DNA of 64,000 nt. It comes from Streptomyces sp. RPA4-2. GTDB lineage: Bacteria; Actinomycetota; Actinomycetes; Streptomycetales; Streptomycetaceae. The notes beneath the pieces were generated by a model. It did no database searches. It was given only the letters and a program-made list of their open reading frames with translations, and was not told the origin of the DNA. This document shows, in pieces, positions 17,770 to 25,726 of this stretch (positions are counted from its first letter, which is position 1; every line of letters begins with the position of its first letter). Location of the stretch: assembly GCF_012273515.2 (NCBI RefSeq), contig NZ_CP050975.2, positions 9,486,001 to 9,550,000 on the forward strand, in the 5' to 3' direction. The translations under genes and the position numbers were made by a program.

Positions 17770-18141
17770 ATGCCCGACGAGTTGGAGGCCACCGTCACGT
17801 ACGCGGAGGCCCAAGACGCGTTCGTGGTGCGAGTCGGCGGCGACATCGACCACGAGAGCGCGCCCCAACTGGAGGAAGCCCTTGATCTCGCACGACGGGT
17901 GGGCGCCGCTCGCACGGTCGTCGACCTGTCGGGGACCGTCTTCGCGGACTCGTCGATCCTGCACGTCCTCCTGGAAGCGCAGCGCGCCCATCGGGCCTGC
18001 GGCACGTTCATGGTGGTGTGCGGGCCCTTCAGAGACATCGTCCGGAGGCTGTTCGACGTGACGGGAACGGAAGGGTTCTTCGTCCTCACCGACAGCGTGC
18101 GGGCGGCGATGACGGTGCCGGATCCGGCGGTCGGGCGATGA
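17770..18141 (+). CDS. STAS-domain anti-sigma factor antagonist (second)
   Basis: 123 aa from ATG 17770 with GAAAGAG upstream. Typical STAS core: AFVVRVGGDIDHESAPQLEEAL (17-38) and TVVDLSGTVFADSSILHVLL, with Ser61 or Ser62 at the phosphorylation position (D-S-S-I rather than D-S-S/T-G). It lies 46 nt upstream of the anti-sigma kinase gene, so the pair probably forms one partner-switching unit. It differs clearly from the STAS protein at 16603. Confidence 0.85.
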   Translation: MPDELEATVTYAEAQDAFVVRVGGDIDHESAPQLEEALDLARRVGAARTVVDLSGTVFADSSILHVLLEAQRAHRACGTFMVVCGPFRDIVRRLFDVTGTEGFFVLTDSVRAAMTVPDPAVGR

Positions 18142-18187
18142 ACGCGGTCGGCCTCCCCCGGCAAGGTGCGACCCGCGAGGAAACCGT

Positions 18188-18706
18188 ATGAGAGCAGCAG
18201 AACGCAGGGACATCACCATCACGGACCAGAACGACGCACTCCAGCGCACGTCTCTCACCGCGCCGTCCGCCCGGCCGCCGACATCCTCGCCATCGGCGGC
18301 TCGGGCGGCCGGGACGGCCGAGGTGACGAGCCCCGCGTCGGCACGCCGGCATGTGGGGTCGCTCGTGCGCGAACACTGGGAACACTGGGACTCCGCCGGT
18401 GGGATGCGTCAGGAGGCCGTCGTCGACCTGCTTCTGGTGGTCTCGGAACTGGTCACGAACGCCATCCGCCACGGTGACGGCCTGGTCGGATTCCGGGCGA
18501 CGCCGACCGAGGAGGGCGTCCGTCTGGACGTGGGCGACAACAGCGACGTCGTGCCGGCCGGCGCCTTCGGCCTCGCGTCGGTTCCCGAGGGGTATCGGCC
18601 GAACGGGTACGGATGGCCCCTGATCAACCGCCTCGCCCGCGGGATCACCGTCGAACCGTCCCCGGGCGGCGGCAAGACGATCCGGGTCCTCGTCCCGCTG
18701 ACATGA
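18188..18706 (+). CDS. ATP-binding anti-sigma factor (RsbW/SpoIIAB-like kinase)
   Basis: 172 aa from ATG 18188 behind GAGGA. A 55-residue Ala/Ser/Thr-rich tail precedes a GHKL ATPase domain: N box VVSELVTNAIRHG (84-96, Glu87 and Asn91), DNSDVVP, GYGWPLINRLA and GGKTIRV. This is the serine-kinase type that sequesters a SigB-family sigma factor and phosphorylates the STAS partner. Candidate client is the sigma factor at 10222 (inference). The long N-terminal extension is unusual for RsbW. Confidence 0.87.
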   Translation: MRAAERRDITITDQNDALQRTSLTAPSARPPTSSPSAARAAGTAEVTSPASARRHVGSLVREHWEHWDSAGGMRQEAVVDLLLVVSELVTNAIRHGDGLVGFRATPTEEGVRLDVGDNSDVVPAGAFGLASVPEGYRPNGYGWPLINRLARGITVEPSPGGGKTIRVLVPLT

Positions 18707-18929
18707 CAGCCCGCCGGCGGCCGTCCCCGCGCCGCGGCGCCACGCGGGACGGCGCCCCGCGGGAGACGGACGAGTCCCGGAGGCCGGGGAGGCCGCCCCG
18801 CCTTCCCCGCCGCGCGACCGCCTGCGATGATCGTCAGCGGACCGTGGCCGCGCCCGTGGGCGGTCGCCCGCCCGGACGCGTCCGAGCCGGACCGGGGCAG
18901 GATCCGACGTCGCCGATGAGGAGCCCGAG

Positions 18930-20135
18930 TTGACCTTTGACGTCGGCGCGTTGCGCGCCCAGATCCCCGCCCTGCGGGCCGGCCTCGCGCACTTCGACGG
19001 TCCGGGCGGAACACAGACGCCCGCCCCGGTCGTCGCGGCGATCGCCGGCGCGCTCGAGGGCCCCCTCTCGATCCGTGGCAGTGTCGCCCCGGGAGAGGCG
19101 AACGCGGAGGCGCTCGTCAGGGAGTTCCGGCAGGCCATGGCGGACCTGCTTGGCGTGCACCCCTCCGGGGTCGTCTTCGGCCGCAGTGCCACCCAGCTCA
19201 CGTACGACTTCTCCCGGACGCTCGCGAAGGACTGGGCGCCCGGCGACGAGATCGTGGTCAGCCGGCTCGACCACGACGCCAACATCCGGCCCTGGCTGCA
19301 GGCCGCGCGGTGGGCCGGCGCCGAGGTCCGGTGGGCGGACTTCGATCCGGCGACGGGCGAACTCCCGCCGTCGGCCGTGGGCGAACTGCTCACCGAGCGG
19401 ACCCGGCTGGTCGCCGTGACCGCCGCCTCCAACCTCATCGGCACGATCCCCGACATCCCGGCGATCGGCCGCCTGGTCCACCGCGCGGGCGCCCTGCTCC
19501 ACGTCGACGGAGTGCACTACGCGGCACACGCCTTCGTGGACCTCGCGGAACTCGGCGCCGACCTCTTCGTGTGTTCGCCCTACAAGTTCCTCGGCCCGCA
19601 CCACGGTGTCCTGGCCGCGTCCCCCGACCTGCTGGAGACGCTGCGGCCGGACAAGCTGCTGCCGTCCACCGACGCGGTCCCGGAGCGCTTCGAACTCGGG
19701 ACGCTGCCCTACGAACTCCTCGCCGGCACCCGCGCCGCCGTCGACCTGCTCGCCGGTCTCGGAACCGGCCCTGCGCAGGGACGCCGCGCACGCCTCGGAT
19801 CCGCGCTCCGGTCGATCGAGCGCCACGAGCGGAAGCTGCGGGACCGGACGGAATCCGGACTGGCCGCACTGGACGGCGTCACGGTCCACTCGCGGGCCGC
19901 CGAACGCACGCCCACCCTGCTCCTGACCTTCGACGACCGCGACGCGGTGGACGCCTACCACTTCCTGGCGGAACGGGGCGTCCACGCGCCCGCGGGTTCC
20001 TTCTACGCGCTGGAGGCGTCGCGGCACCTCGGGCTGGGCGACACCGGCGGCCTGCGCGTCGGGTTCGCGCCGTACAACGACGAGGGCGACGTCGAGCGAC
20101 TCCTGGAGGGCTTGGCCGCGTTCCTGAAGTCGTGA
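18930..20135 (+). CDS. Cysteine-desulfurase-like PLP enzyme (aminotransferase class V)
   Basis: 401 aa from TTG 18930 with GAGGAG upstream; homologues commonly begin with a similar FDGPGGTQTP segment (22-31), which supports this start. PLP-binding residues: HVDGVHYAAH (191-200) and SPYKFLGPHHG, with Schiff-base Lys219. It belongs to the group annotated as cysteine-desulfurase-like, VC1184 family. No clear mobile catalytic Cys loop of SufS/IscS was seen, and no Fe-S genes are adjacent, so the true substrate is open. A cluster of inverted repeats follows. Confidence 0.85.
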   Translation: MTFDVGALRAQIPALRAGLAHFDGPGGTQTPAPVVAAIAGALEGPLSIRGSVAPGEANAEALVREFRQAMADLLGVHPSGVVFGRSATQLTYDFSRTLAKDWAPGDEIVVSRLDHDANIRPWLQAARWAGAEVRWADFDPATGELPPSAVGELLTERTRLVAVTAASNLIGTIPDIPAIGRLVHRAGALLHVDGVHYAAHAFVDLAELGADLFVCSPYKFLGPHHGVLAASPDLLETLRPDKLLPSTDAVPERFELGTLPYELLAGTRAAVDLLAGLGTGPAQGRRARLGSALRSIERHERKLRDRTESGLAALDGVTVHSRAAERTPTLLLTFDDRDAVDAYHFLAERGVHAPAGSFYALEASRHLGLGDTGGLRVGFAPYNDEGDVERLLEGLAAFLKS

Positions 20136-20170
20136 CCTGGCAGGGGAGGAACCACTCCCGCGCGACGCGG

Positions 20171-20231
20171 CTCACCGGTATCGGCGGCGGCCCGCGTGCC
20201 CCGCGATCGGCAGGCCCCGGATACCGGTGAG
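20171..20231. terminator. Inverted repeat with repeated ccggtatc motifs
   Basis: 12-bp arms ctcaccggtatc (20171-20182) and gataccggtgag (20220-20231) flank a GC-rich 37-nt loop. More copies of gatacc and accggt follow to 20252. It lies between convergent genes, so a bidirectional terminator is the simplest reading. Confidence 0.5.
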
Positions 20232-20287
20232 CCCCGATACCGAGACCGGTAGGCCCTTGCCGTCCCCAACCTCATAGGGCAATACGC

Positions 20288-21319
20288 CTAGTGCTCCGGC
20301 GCGCCGAGCATCCGCAGCGCGTCGTCCAGTCGGAGCGGCCGCGGCAGTCCGGGTCCCGAGTCCCCGTCCCAGCCCGGGCCGCCGAGGAGGACCAGGCTCC
20401 GCGTCCGCGCTCCGCGTACGCCCCACCGCGTGCCGGCGACGTGCCGGGCGAGGGGCAGGTTCGCCGTGGTGCGCGACTGCGCCCACAGGACCACCGCCGA
20501 GGGGCCGACCCGTCGTACGGCCGCGGCCAATGCCTCGGCGGGCACGGCGCCGCCGAGCATCAGGGCCGGCACCCCCCGCTCCGTCAGCACGGCGCCGAGT
20601 GCCTCGAGCGGCAGGGTGTGCGGCTCGTCCGGAAGGCAGGCCAGCAGGACGGGCGGGCCGCCCGTGCGCGGCTTCCGCACCGAACACACGTACACATGCC
20701 GCAGGGTGGCCGAGATGTGCCAGGACAGCAGGTGCTCGACCTCGACGTACCGGTCGCCCGACGACTCCCACTTGCGCCCGACCGCGCGGAGCGTGGGCGC
20801 CATCACCTCGGCCCAGGCCGTCGCCAGTCCGTGGGTCTCGACCACGGCCGTCAGCAGGCTCTGGACGGCCGCAGCGTCCAGTCGTACGGCCGCACGCGCC
20901 AGGCCCCGGCACTCCTGTCGTACGTCTCCGAGCGGCAGACCGGTCCCCGACCGTGAGGTCGGCGCCTCCGCTGGGCGGACCGTCGCGGGTGGTGACTTCG
21001 CCGCCCGCGGTTCGGCCGGGGGCCGTACGAGGGCGAGCGCGGGGGACCGGCCGCGTCCGCGGGCCCGTTCCTTCGCCGCGCGGGCGGCCTCGGCGGGAGG
21101 CAGACCCGCGGCCGTGAACCGGCACATCTCCTGGAGCATGGCCACGTCGTCGGCTGTCCACCGCCGGTGGCGGCCGTCGGTCCGCAGGGCGGGACCGATC
21201 CCGTACCGGCGGTCCCAGGACCGCAGCGTCGTGGGCGACACCCCGAGTTTCCGCGCCAGGGAACCGGTGGTCACCCCCGCGTCCGTGGGTCGCGTGGCCG
21301 CCTGCTCGCTCACCTGCAT
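20288..21319 (-). CDS. MerR-family regulator with a cobalamin-binding domain
   Basis: 343 aa from ATG (rc of 21317-21319); the frame stays open upstream but lacks a good ribosome site. MerR HTH at 15-85: TTGSLARKLGVSPTTLRSWD..YG and R.HRRW. A Pro/Ala-rich linker follows. The B12 cap has W184 and E195-H196, a W-x10-EH arrangement one residue longer than the CarH Wx9EH motif. The Rossmann-like domain has LPDEPHTLPLEA with His234 as candidate axial ligand. Related to LitR/CarH-type light- or B12-responsive repressors, but no crt genes or divergent ECF gene are next to it. Its target is unknown. Confidence 0.87.
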   Translation of the reverse strand: MQVSEQAATRPTDAGVTTGSLARKLGVSPTTLRSWDRRYGIGPALRTDGRHRRWTADDVAMLQEMCRFTAAGLPPAEAARAAKERARGRGRSPALALVRPPAEPRAAKSPPATVRPAEAPTSRSGTGLPLGDVRQECRGLARAAVRLDAAAVQSLLTAVVETHGLATAWAEVMAPTLRAVGRKWESSGDRYVEVEHLLSWHISATLRHVYVCSVRKPRTGGPPVLLACLPDEPHTLPLEALGAVLTERGVPALMLGGAVPAEALAAAVRRVGPSAVVLWAQSRTTANLPLARHVAGTRWGVRGARTRSLVLLGGPGWDGDSGPGLPRPLRLDDALRMLGAPEH

Positions 21320-21534
21320 GGGGCGGCCCCCGCCGGCAGGGCGCCGGGTGGCGCCGGGGTACGGGAGCACGGCCTCGTGAGGCGTCCGAGTGGGCGGAAG
21401 CAGCGGATCGTCACCAGTGGTTCGCCTCGATTCGAGCACCGTCCGGGAGCGGCGGTCCGCCCGGCTCACCGCTTCTTCGGCGCTCGGGGGCTCCACGGAT
21501 GCACGAGGACCCGGCCGCCTCGACCGGAGCCGGT

Positions 21535-23568
21535 TCAGGAGTCCCGGGCGGAGCCGTCGAGAAGCGCCCGCAGCACCGCCTCGGGGTCGCAGAGCACCGA
21601 CCGGAGCCTGGCCTCCTCGTACACGTCGCCCAGGAGCGAGCGGGCGGTGTCCTCGTACCGCTCACACACCGGGCCCAGTTCCGGCGTTCCGCGCTGCGGA
21701 TGCCCGACCGCGCCCCAGTACACCTCGCCGGCCCCGTACGCGGCGACCGCCGTCTCCGCCTCACCCCGCGCGGCGAGCGCCGACGCCAGCAGGTCCAGGC
21801 CGAGCGCGAGGCCGAAACTGTCGCCGATGTGCCGTTTCCCGTCCAGCATCGACAGGGCGTGGACGGTGGCGTCCTCGGGGCGGTCCTCGAAGAGGGAGAT
21901 CAGCGCCAGCTGGTAGTCCGTGTACGAACGGGTCCACCACTCGCCGCGCTCGACACAGCCTTCGCGCAGGTCCTCGGCCTCCGCGCGCGCCTGCTCCAGC
22001 AGCCCTTCCGCGGTCAGGGCGAACACGCGCACCAGCCGGCACAGCATGCGGCCCGCGGAGGAGAACGCCGTCCCGCCCACGGCCGCCAGGGTCCGGTCCA
22101 CCTCGCTCCGGGCCGCCATCGGAAGGCCCTGGAGCAGATGGGTCAGCCCCAGCAGATACGCCGCCAGCAGGATCCCCTCGTCGTCGTCCTGGGCCTGGGC
22201 CCGGCGATGACAGAACCCGGCGAGTGTCCGGAAGGGGTCGCGCTCGCCGCGCAGGACACGGGTGATGCCCAGCGCCCACAGCGCCTTGGTCCTGACCGGC
22301 CCGGACTCGTCGGACAGCGCCAACGCGTCCTCCAAGTACGAGGCCGACTCCCGCAGATGTCCGCAGCAGCTCCAGAAGAAGCCGACGAGACCGGCCAGTT
22401 CGAGTGCCGCGCGCGGCCGGACGGACAGCAGATGGTCGAGCGCCGCGCACAGATCGGCGTTCGCCCGGTCGATCCGCCCGTACCAGCGGGCCTGCTCCGG
22501 ACCCGGCCAGCCCGCGTCGGCGTCGCGGGCCAGCTCCAGGAAGTACTGGGCGTGCCGGTCCGACAGCTCGGCGGTCTGGCCGAGTTCGTCGAGCCACATG
22601 CGCCCGTACTCCCGGACGGTGTCGAGCATCCGGTGGTGATCGCCGTTGCGCGACAGGACCGACTTCCTCACCAGCCCGGCCAGCGCCGGGTCCACGTCCG
22701 ACGCGAGGAGCGGGCCCCCGGCGCACACGGCGCGCACCGTGTCCGCGTCCACGACGTCACGGAACACGGACAGACGTGCCCACATCAATCGCTCCTGGGG
22801 CGTGCACAGTTCGTGGCTCCAGCCGACCGAGGTCCGCACCGCCCGGTGTCGCGCCGGACCGGCGGGCAGGGCGTTCCCGCCGTCCGCCGCGATGTCCAGC
22901 CGGGATCCGAGCTCCCACTCGACCTCCGCGAGCGTACGGTGCGACAGCTGCCCCGCGATCAACTCAAGGGCGAGCGGCATCCCTTCGAGCCGTTGGCACA
23001 GCCGGGCGACCGCCACCAGGTCCGCGGGGGCCGACAGCACCGTTCCCGCGGCGGAGGCCCGGCGGCAGAAGAGTTCCACGGCGTCGGTGGCCGGCGGCAA
23101 CGGCCCCACGGGGACGACGTGTTCGTCCGGCAGACCGAGCGGTTCGCGGCTGGTCGCGAGCACGCTCAGCGCGGGGCAGGCCTTGAGCAGGCCGGCGATC
23201 ACCGGCCGGCAGGCCGCGAGCAGGTGCTCACAGGAGTCCAGCACCAGCAGGACGTCCTTGTCCGCGAGCCAGGTGCCCAGGGCGTCCAGCGGCATCGTCG
23301 TCGTGTGGTCGGAGAAGTCCAGCGCGTCGGCCATGGTCGCGACGAGCAGCCGCTCGTCCTGGAGGGTCCAGAGGTCGGCCCAGGCCACCCCGCGTGCGCC
23401 GAGGCGCAGGACGCGTTCCGCCGTGTGCAGCGCCAGACGGCTCTTGCCCACGCCGCCGACCCCGGTCAGCGTGACCAACCGGTGCCCGCGCAGGGCCTCG
23501 GTGAGATGGGTGAGTTCGTCGCGGCGTCCGACGAAACCGGGCGGAGCCTCGGGCAGGTTTCTCAGCAC
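21535..23568 (-). CDS. Large ATPase regulator (NB-ARC/LuxR-type without HTH)
   Basis: 677 aa from GTG (rc of 23566-23568); the ribosome site is weak. After FVGRRDEL (12-19) comes a P loop, TGVGGVGKS (35-43), then Walker B (LLVLDSCEH), a sensor (SREPLGL), the GMPLALELIAG helix and, in the C-terminal half, helical repeats of TPR type (about 330-650). This is the common streptomycete regulator architecture related to AfsR/LuxR-LAL ATPases, but I see no DNA-binding domain at either end. It may therefore act through partners. Convergent to nothing; followed by the MerR gene on the same strand. Confidence 0.8.
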   Translation of the reverse strand: MLRNLPEAPPGFVGRRDELTHLTEALRGHRLVTLTGVGGVGKSRLALHTAERVLRLGARGVAWADLWTLQDERLLVATMADALDFSDHTTTMPLDALGTWLADKDVLLVLDSCEHLLAACRPVIAGLLKACPALSVLATSREPLGLPDEHVVPVGPLPPATDAVELFCRRASAAGTVLSAPADLVAVARLCQRLEGMPLALELIAGQLSHRTLAEVEWELGSRLDIAADGGNALPAGPARHRAVRTSVGWSHELCTPQERLMWARLSVFRDVVDADTVRAVCAGGPLLASDVDPALAGLVRKSVLSRNGDHHRMLDTVREYGRMWLDELGQTAELSDRHAQYFLELARDADAGWPGPEQARWYGRIDRANADLCAALDHLLSVRPRAALELAGLVGFFWSCCGHLRESASYLEDALALSDESGPVRTKALWALGITRVLRGERDPFRTLAGFCHRRAQAQDDDEGILLAAYLLGLTHLLQGLPMAARSEVDRTLAAVGGTAFSSAGRMLCRLVRVFALTAEGLLEQARAEAEDLREGCVERGEWWTRSYTDYQLALISLFEDRPEDATVHALSMLDGKRHIGDSFGLALGLDLLASALAARGEAETAVAAYGAGEVYWGAVGHPQRGTPELGPVCERYEDTARSLLGDVYEEARLRSVLCDPEAVLRALLDGSARDS

Positions 23569-23692
23569 GCCCGACAGTCTGTCGTCCTGTGTCCCTCCGC
23601 GTTGCGGGGTTGGCCCGCCCGGTACCCGGACTTGAGGAGTCCGCTCCCGTCGACGCCGGGATTCCGCCGCCCGGGGGGCCGTCGACGGCCGG

Positions 23693-24583
23693 TCACTCGG
23701 CGGGGGAGGGCAGCCTGCTCCGCGACGGTGCCAGCGCCCATCGCACCACCGAGGTCACGGCACCGCCGAGGGGACGTACGAACAGCCCGTCCACCACCGG
23801 GAGTCGGGGCATGCCGAGCTCCGCGGCGGCCCATGAGGGCAGCAGGGAGACGGCGTTGGCGGCGAGGACCCCGTACGGCACGCGGGCGACGAGCGGCACG
23901 GGCGGGTCGAGCAGCAGGAAGCGCGCGGTGGCCCGCGCCTCGGGGGTGGCCCGTAGTTCACCCCGGTACGCGGTCAGTCGTGCGGCGAGCCCGGCGCGGT
24001 TCGTCGGCGGGTCGGGGACCCCGAGTGCGACGGCGACCCGGGCCGTGTCCGCGACGTACGCGTCACCGTCGTCGTCGGACAACGGGCGTACACCGTAACG
24101 CTGGTGCGCGCGCAGGAAGCTGTCCGTCTCCGCGAGGTGGACCCAGCCGAGCAGCCGCGGGTCCGAGGCGTGGTACGGCGTGCCCTCGCCGGTGACTCCG
24201 CGCACCCGCTCGTGGACCGCGCGAACCCGGTCGCAGGCCTCCTGCGCGCTGTCGGCGGTGCCGTACGTCGTCACCGCCAGGAACGTGCTCGTGCGCTGCA
24301 GCCTGCCCCAGGGGTCGCCCCGGAAGCCCGAGTGGGCGGACACGGCGGCCATGGCGAGTGGATGGAGCGACTGGAGCAGCAGGGCCGAGAGCCCGCCGAT
24401 GAACATCGACGCGTCGCCGTGCACCCTGCGGATGGGTCGGTCCGGGCCGAACCACCGGGGTCCGGGCGTGCCGTGGATCCGGGCCCGGGTCGCGGGGCCC
24501 TCGGGTCCCGCGACCCGGGCGAAGAGGCTGTCTCCCAGCCGTTCGCGCAGGCGGGGGCCATGCGGTCCGGTCGGTCTCGTCAT
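23693..24583 (-). CDS. DUF2236 / MpaB-type oxygenase family protein
   Basis: 296 aa from ATG (rc of 24581-24583), behind GGAAGG. Family landmarks are visible: RRVHGDASMFIGG, SALLLQSLHPLAMAAVSAHS, the DPWGRLQRTSTFL segment, YHASDPRLLGWVHL and the Tyr-Gly-Val-Arg region. DUF2236 proteins include latex-clearing-protein-like heme oxygenases, but the biochemical role of most members is unknown. The conserved His and Arg expected for heme or metal binding are present in LHPLAMAA and LGWVHL. No signal peptide. Confidence 0.82.
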   Translation of the reverse strand: MTRPTGPHGPRLRERLGDSLFARVAGPEGPATRARIHGTPGPRWFGPDRPIRRVHGDASMFIGGLSALLLQSLHPLAMAAVSAHSGFRGDPWGRLQRTSTFLAVTTYGTADSAQEACDRVRAVHERVRGVTGEGTPYHASDPRLLGWVHLAETDSFLRAHQRYGVRPLSDDDGDAYVADTARVAVALGVPDPPTNRAGLAARLTAYRGELRATPEARATARFLLLDPPVPLVARVPYGVLAANAVSLLPSWAAAELGMPRLPVVDGLFVRPLGGAVTSVVRWALAPSRSRLPSPAE

Positions 24584-24625
24584 GGTGGCCTTCCGTCGGG
24601 CGGTGTTCCCGTCGGTCCCGCTGTG

Positions 24626-24657
24626 CGGGCCTTCCGCCGTCGACGGCGGAAGGCCCG
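24626..24657. promoter_or_regulatory. 32-bp perfect palindrome
   Basis: The sequence reads identically on both strands from 24626 to 24657, centred on gtcgac with no loop. It sits 43 nt upstream of the DUF2236 start, in the 434-nt gap between that gene and the divergent ECF sigma gene. With no spacer it is a better candidate operator or cruciform than a terminator. The rest of the gap (24584-25017) shows no gene. Confidence 0.6.
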
Positions 24658-25017
24658 GGGACCACGTTCCATTGTCCCTTCGGCCGGGGACACGGCACCG
24701 TCCCGTCATGGATTCCCTGCCCACGCGCCCTCGGATGCGGTCAGGGACCGGTCCTTGCCCGCGACCGCTCCCCGATCCCCCGCCACCGTCCCTCTCCGTT
24801 CGTCCTCGTGCTCCGGACTCCCGCGGGGGAGCAGCGACAGAGTCGATGCAGAGTCGATGCGAGTTGCCGCTTCGCATCGAATCTCCGCATGGTGGCGGGG
24901 ACGGAACGGCTCCGAACGACTGGAGCCCCCGGCACCTCCGGGACGGCCACGCCCTGACGGCGGGGCGAACCGTCCCGGAACCGGGACGGATTCCGCCCGG
25001 CACGAGGAGCAGTCACC

Positions 25018-25647
25018 ATGACCGCACAACAGAGCACCGAGCGGACCCCCGACGCCGCGGTGCCGAGGACCGCGGCGAGTGAGTCGCTCACCGACGAGGA
25101 ACTCGCCACCGGTTTCGCGGGCGGCGACGAGCAGTGTCTGGCCGCCGCCTACCACCGCTGGGGCCGGCTCGTGTACACCCTGGCCCGGCGTTCCCTCGGG
25201 GACGCCGCCGAGGCGGAGGACGTCACCCAGCTCGTCTTCCTCGCCGCGTGGCGGGGGCGCGCCGGGTTCTCGCCCGAGCGCGGCGCCCTCGCCGCCTGGC
25301 TCGTGGGGATCACCCGCCGCAAGATCGCCGACGCGCTGACGGCCCGCACCCGGCGCGCCGACCTCGTCGCGGCGGCCGGCGCGGTGATGTCCCTGACCGC
25401 TCACGCTTCCGCGTCCCCGGCCGACACGGTGCTCGACCGGGTCCTCCTCCGGCACGAGCTGGCCCGACTGCCCGCACCGCAACGCCGGGCCCTCAGCCTC
25501 GCCTTCTACGACGACCTCACACACACCCAGATCGCGCAGCTCACCGGATGGCCCCTGGGGACGGTCAAGAGTCACGCCCGGCGCGGGCTGCACCGACTCG
25601 GCAGCCGACTCAGGGAGGAAGCGGGCACCGGCGGCCGGCGCGGTTGA
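25018..25647 (+). CDS. ECF-type RNA polymerase sigma factor
   Basis: 209 aa from ATG 25018 with GAGGAG upstream. Region 2: AAYHRWGRLVYTLARRSLGD..EAEDVTQLVFLAAWR (about 42-78). Region 4: LPAPQRRALSLAFYDDLTHTQIAQLTGWPLGTVKSHARRGLHRL (about 150-195), a SigK/ECF19-like signature. Usually a zinc-type anti-sigma gene is adjacent; none is seen. The next gene, convergent, is a membrane protein, so its control remains open. Confidence 0.88.
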   Translation: MTAQQSTERTPDAAVPRTAASESLTDEELATGFAGGDEQCLAAAYHRWGRLVYTLARRSLGDAAEAEDVTQLVFLAAWRGRAGFSPERGALAAWLVGITRRKIADALTARTRRADLVAAAGAVMSLTAHASASPADTVLDRVLLRHELARLPAPQRRALSLAFYDDLTHTQIAQLTGWPLGTVKSHARRGLHRLGSRLREEAGTGGRRG

Positions 25648-25726
25648 GGCGTCCGCGCGTACAAGCAAGAAGGAGGTCCGGCCGCCTCGTACACGCACGG
25701 TGCGCCGTACCGCCCCCGCCGCTCCG

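Noticed and set aside
20288..21319. Naming the MerR/B12 gene litR or carH
   Set aside because: Spacing of the W/EH motif differs and there are no carotenoid genes or divergent ECF gene nearby.
24626..24657. Palindrome as an attachment site or mobile-element end
   Set aside because: No integrase, transposase, target duplication or tRNA is nearby.
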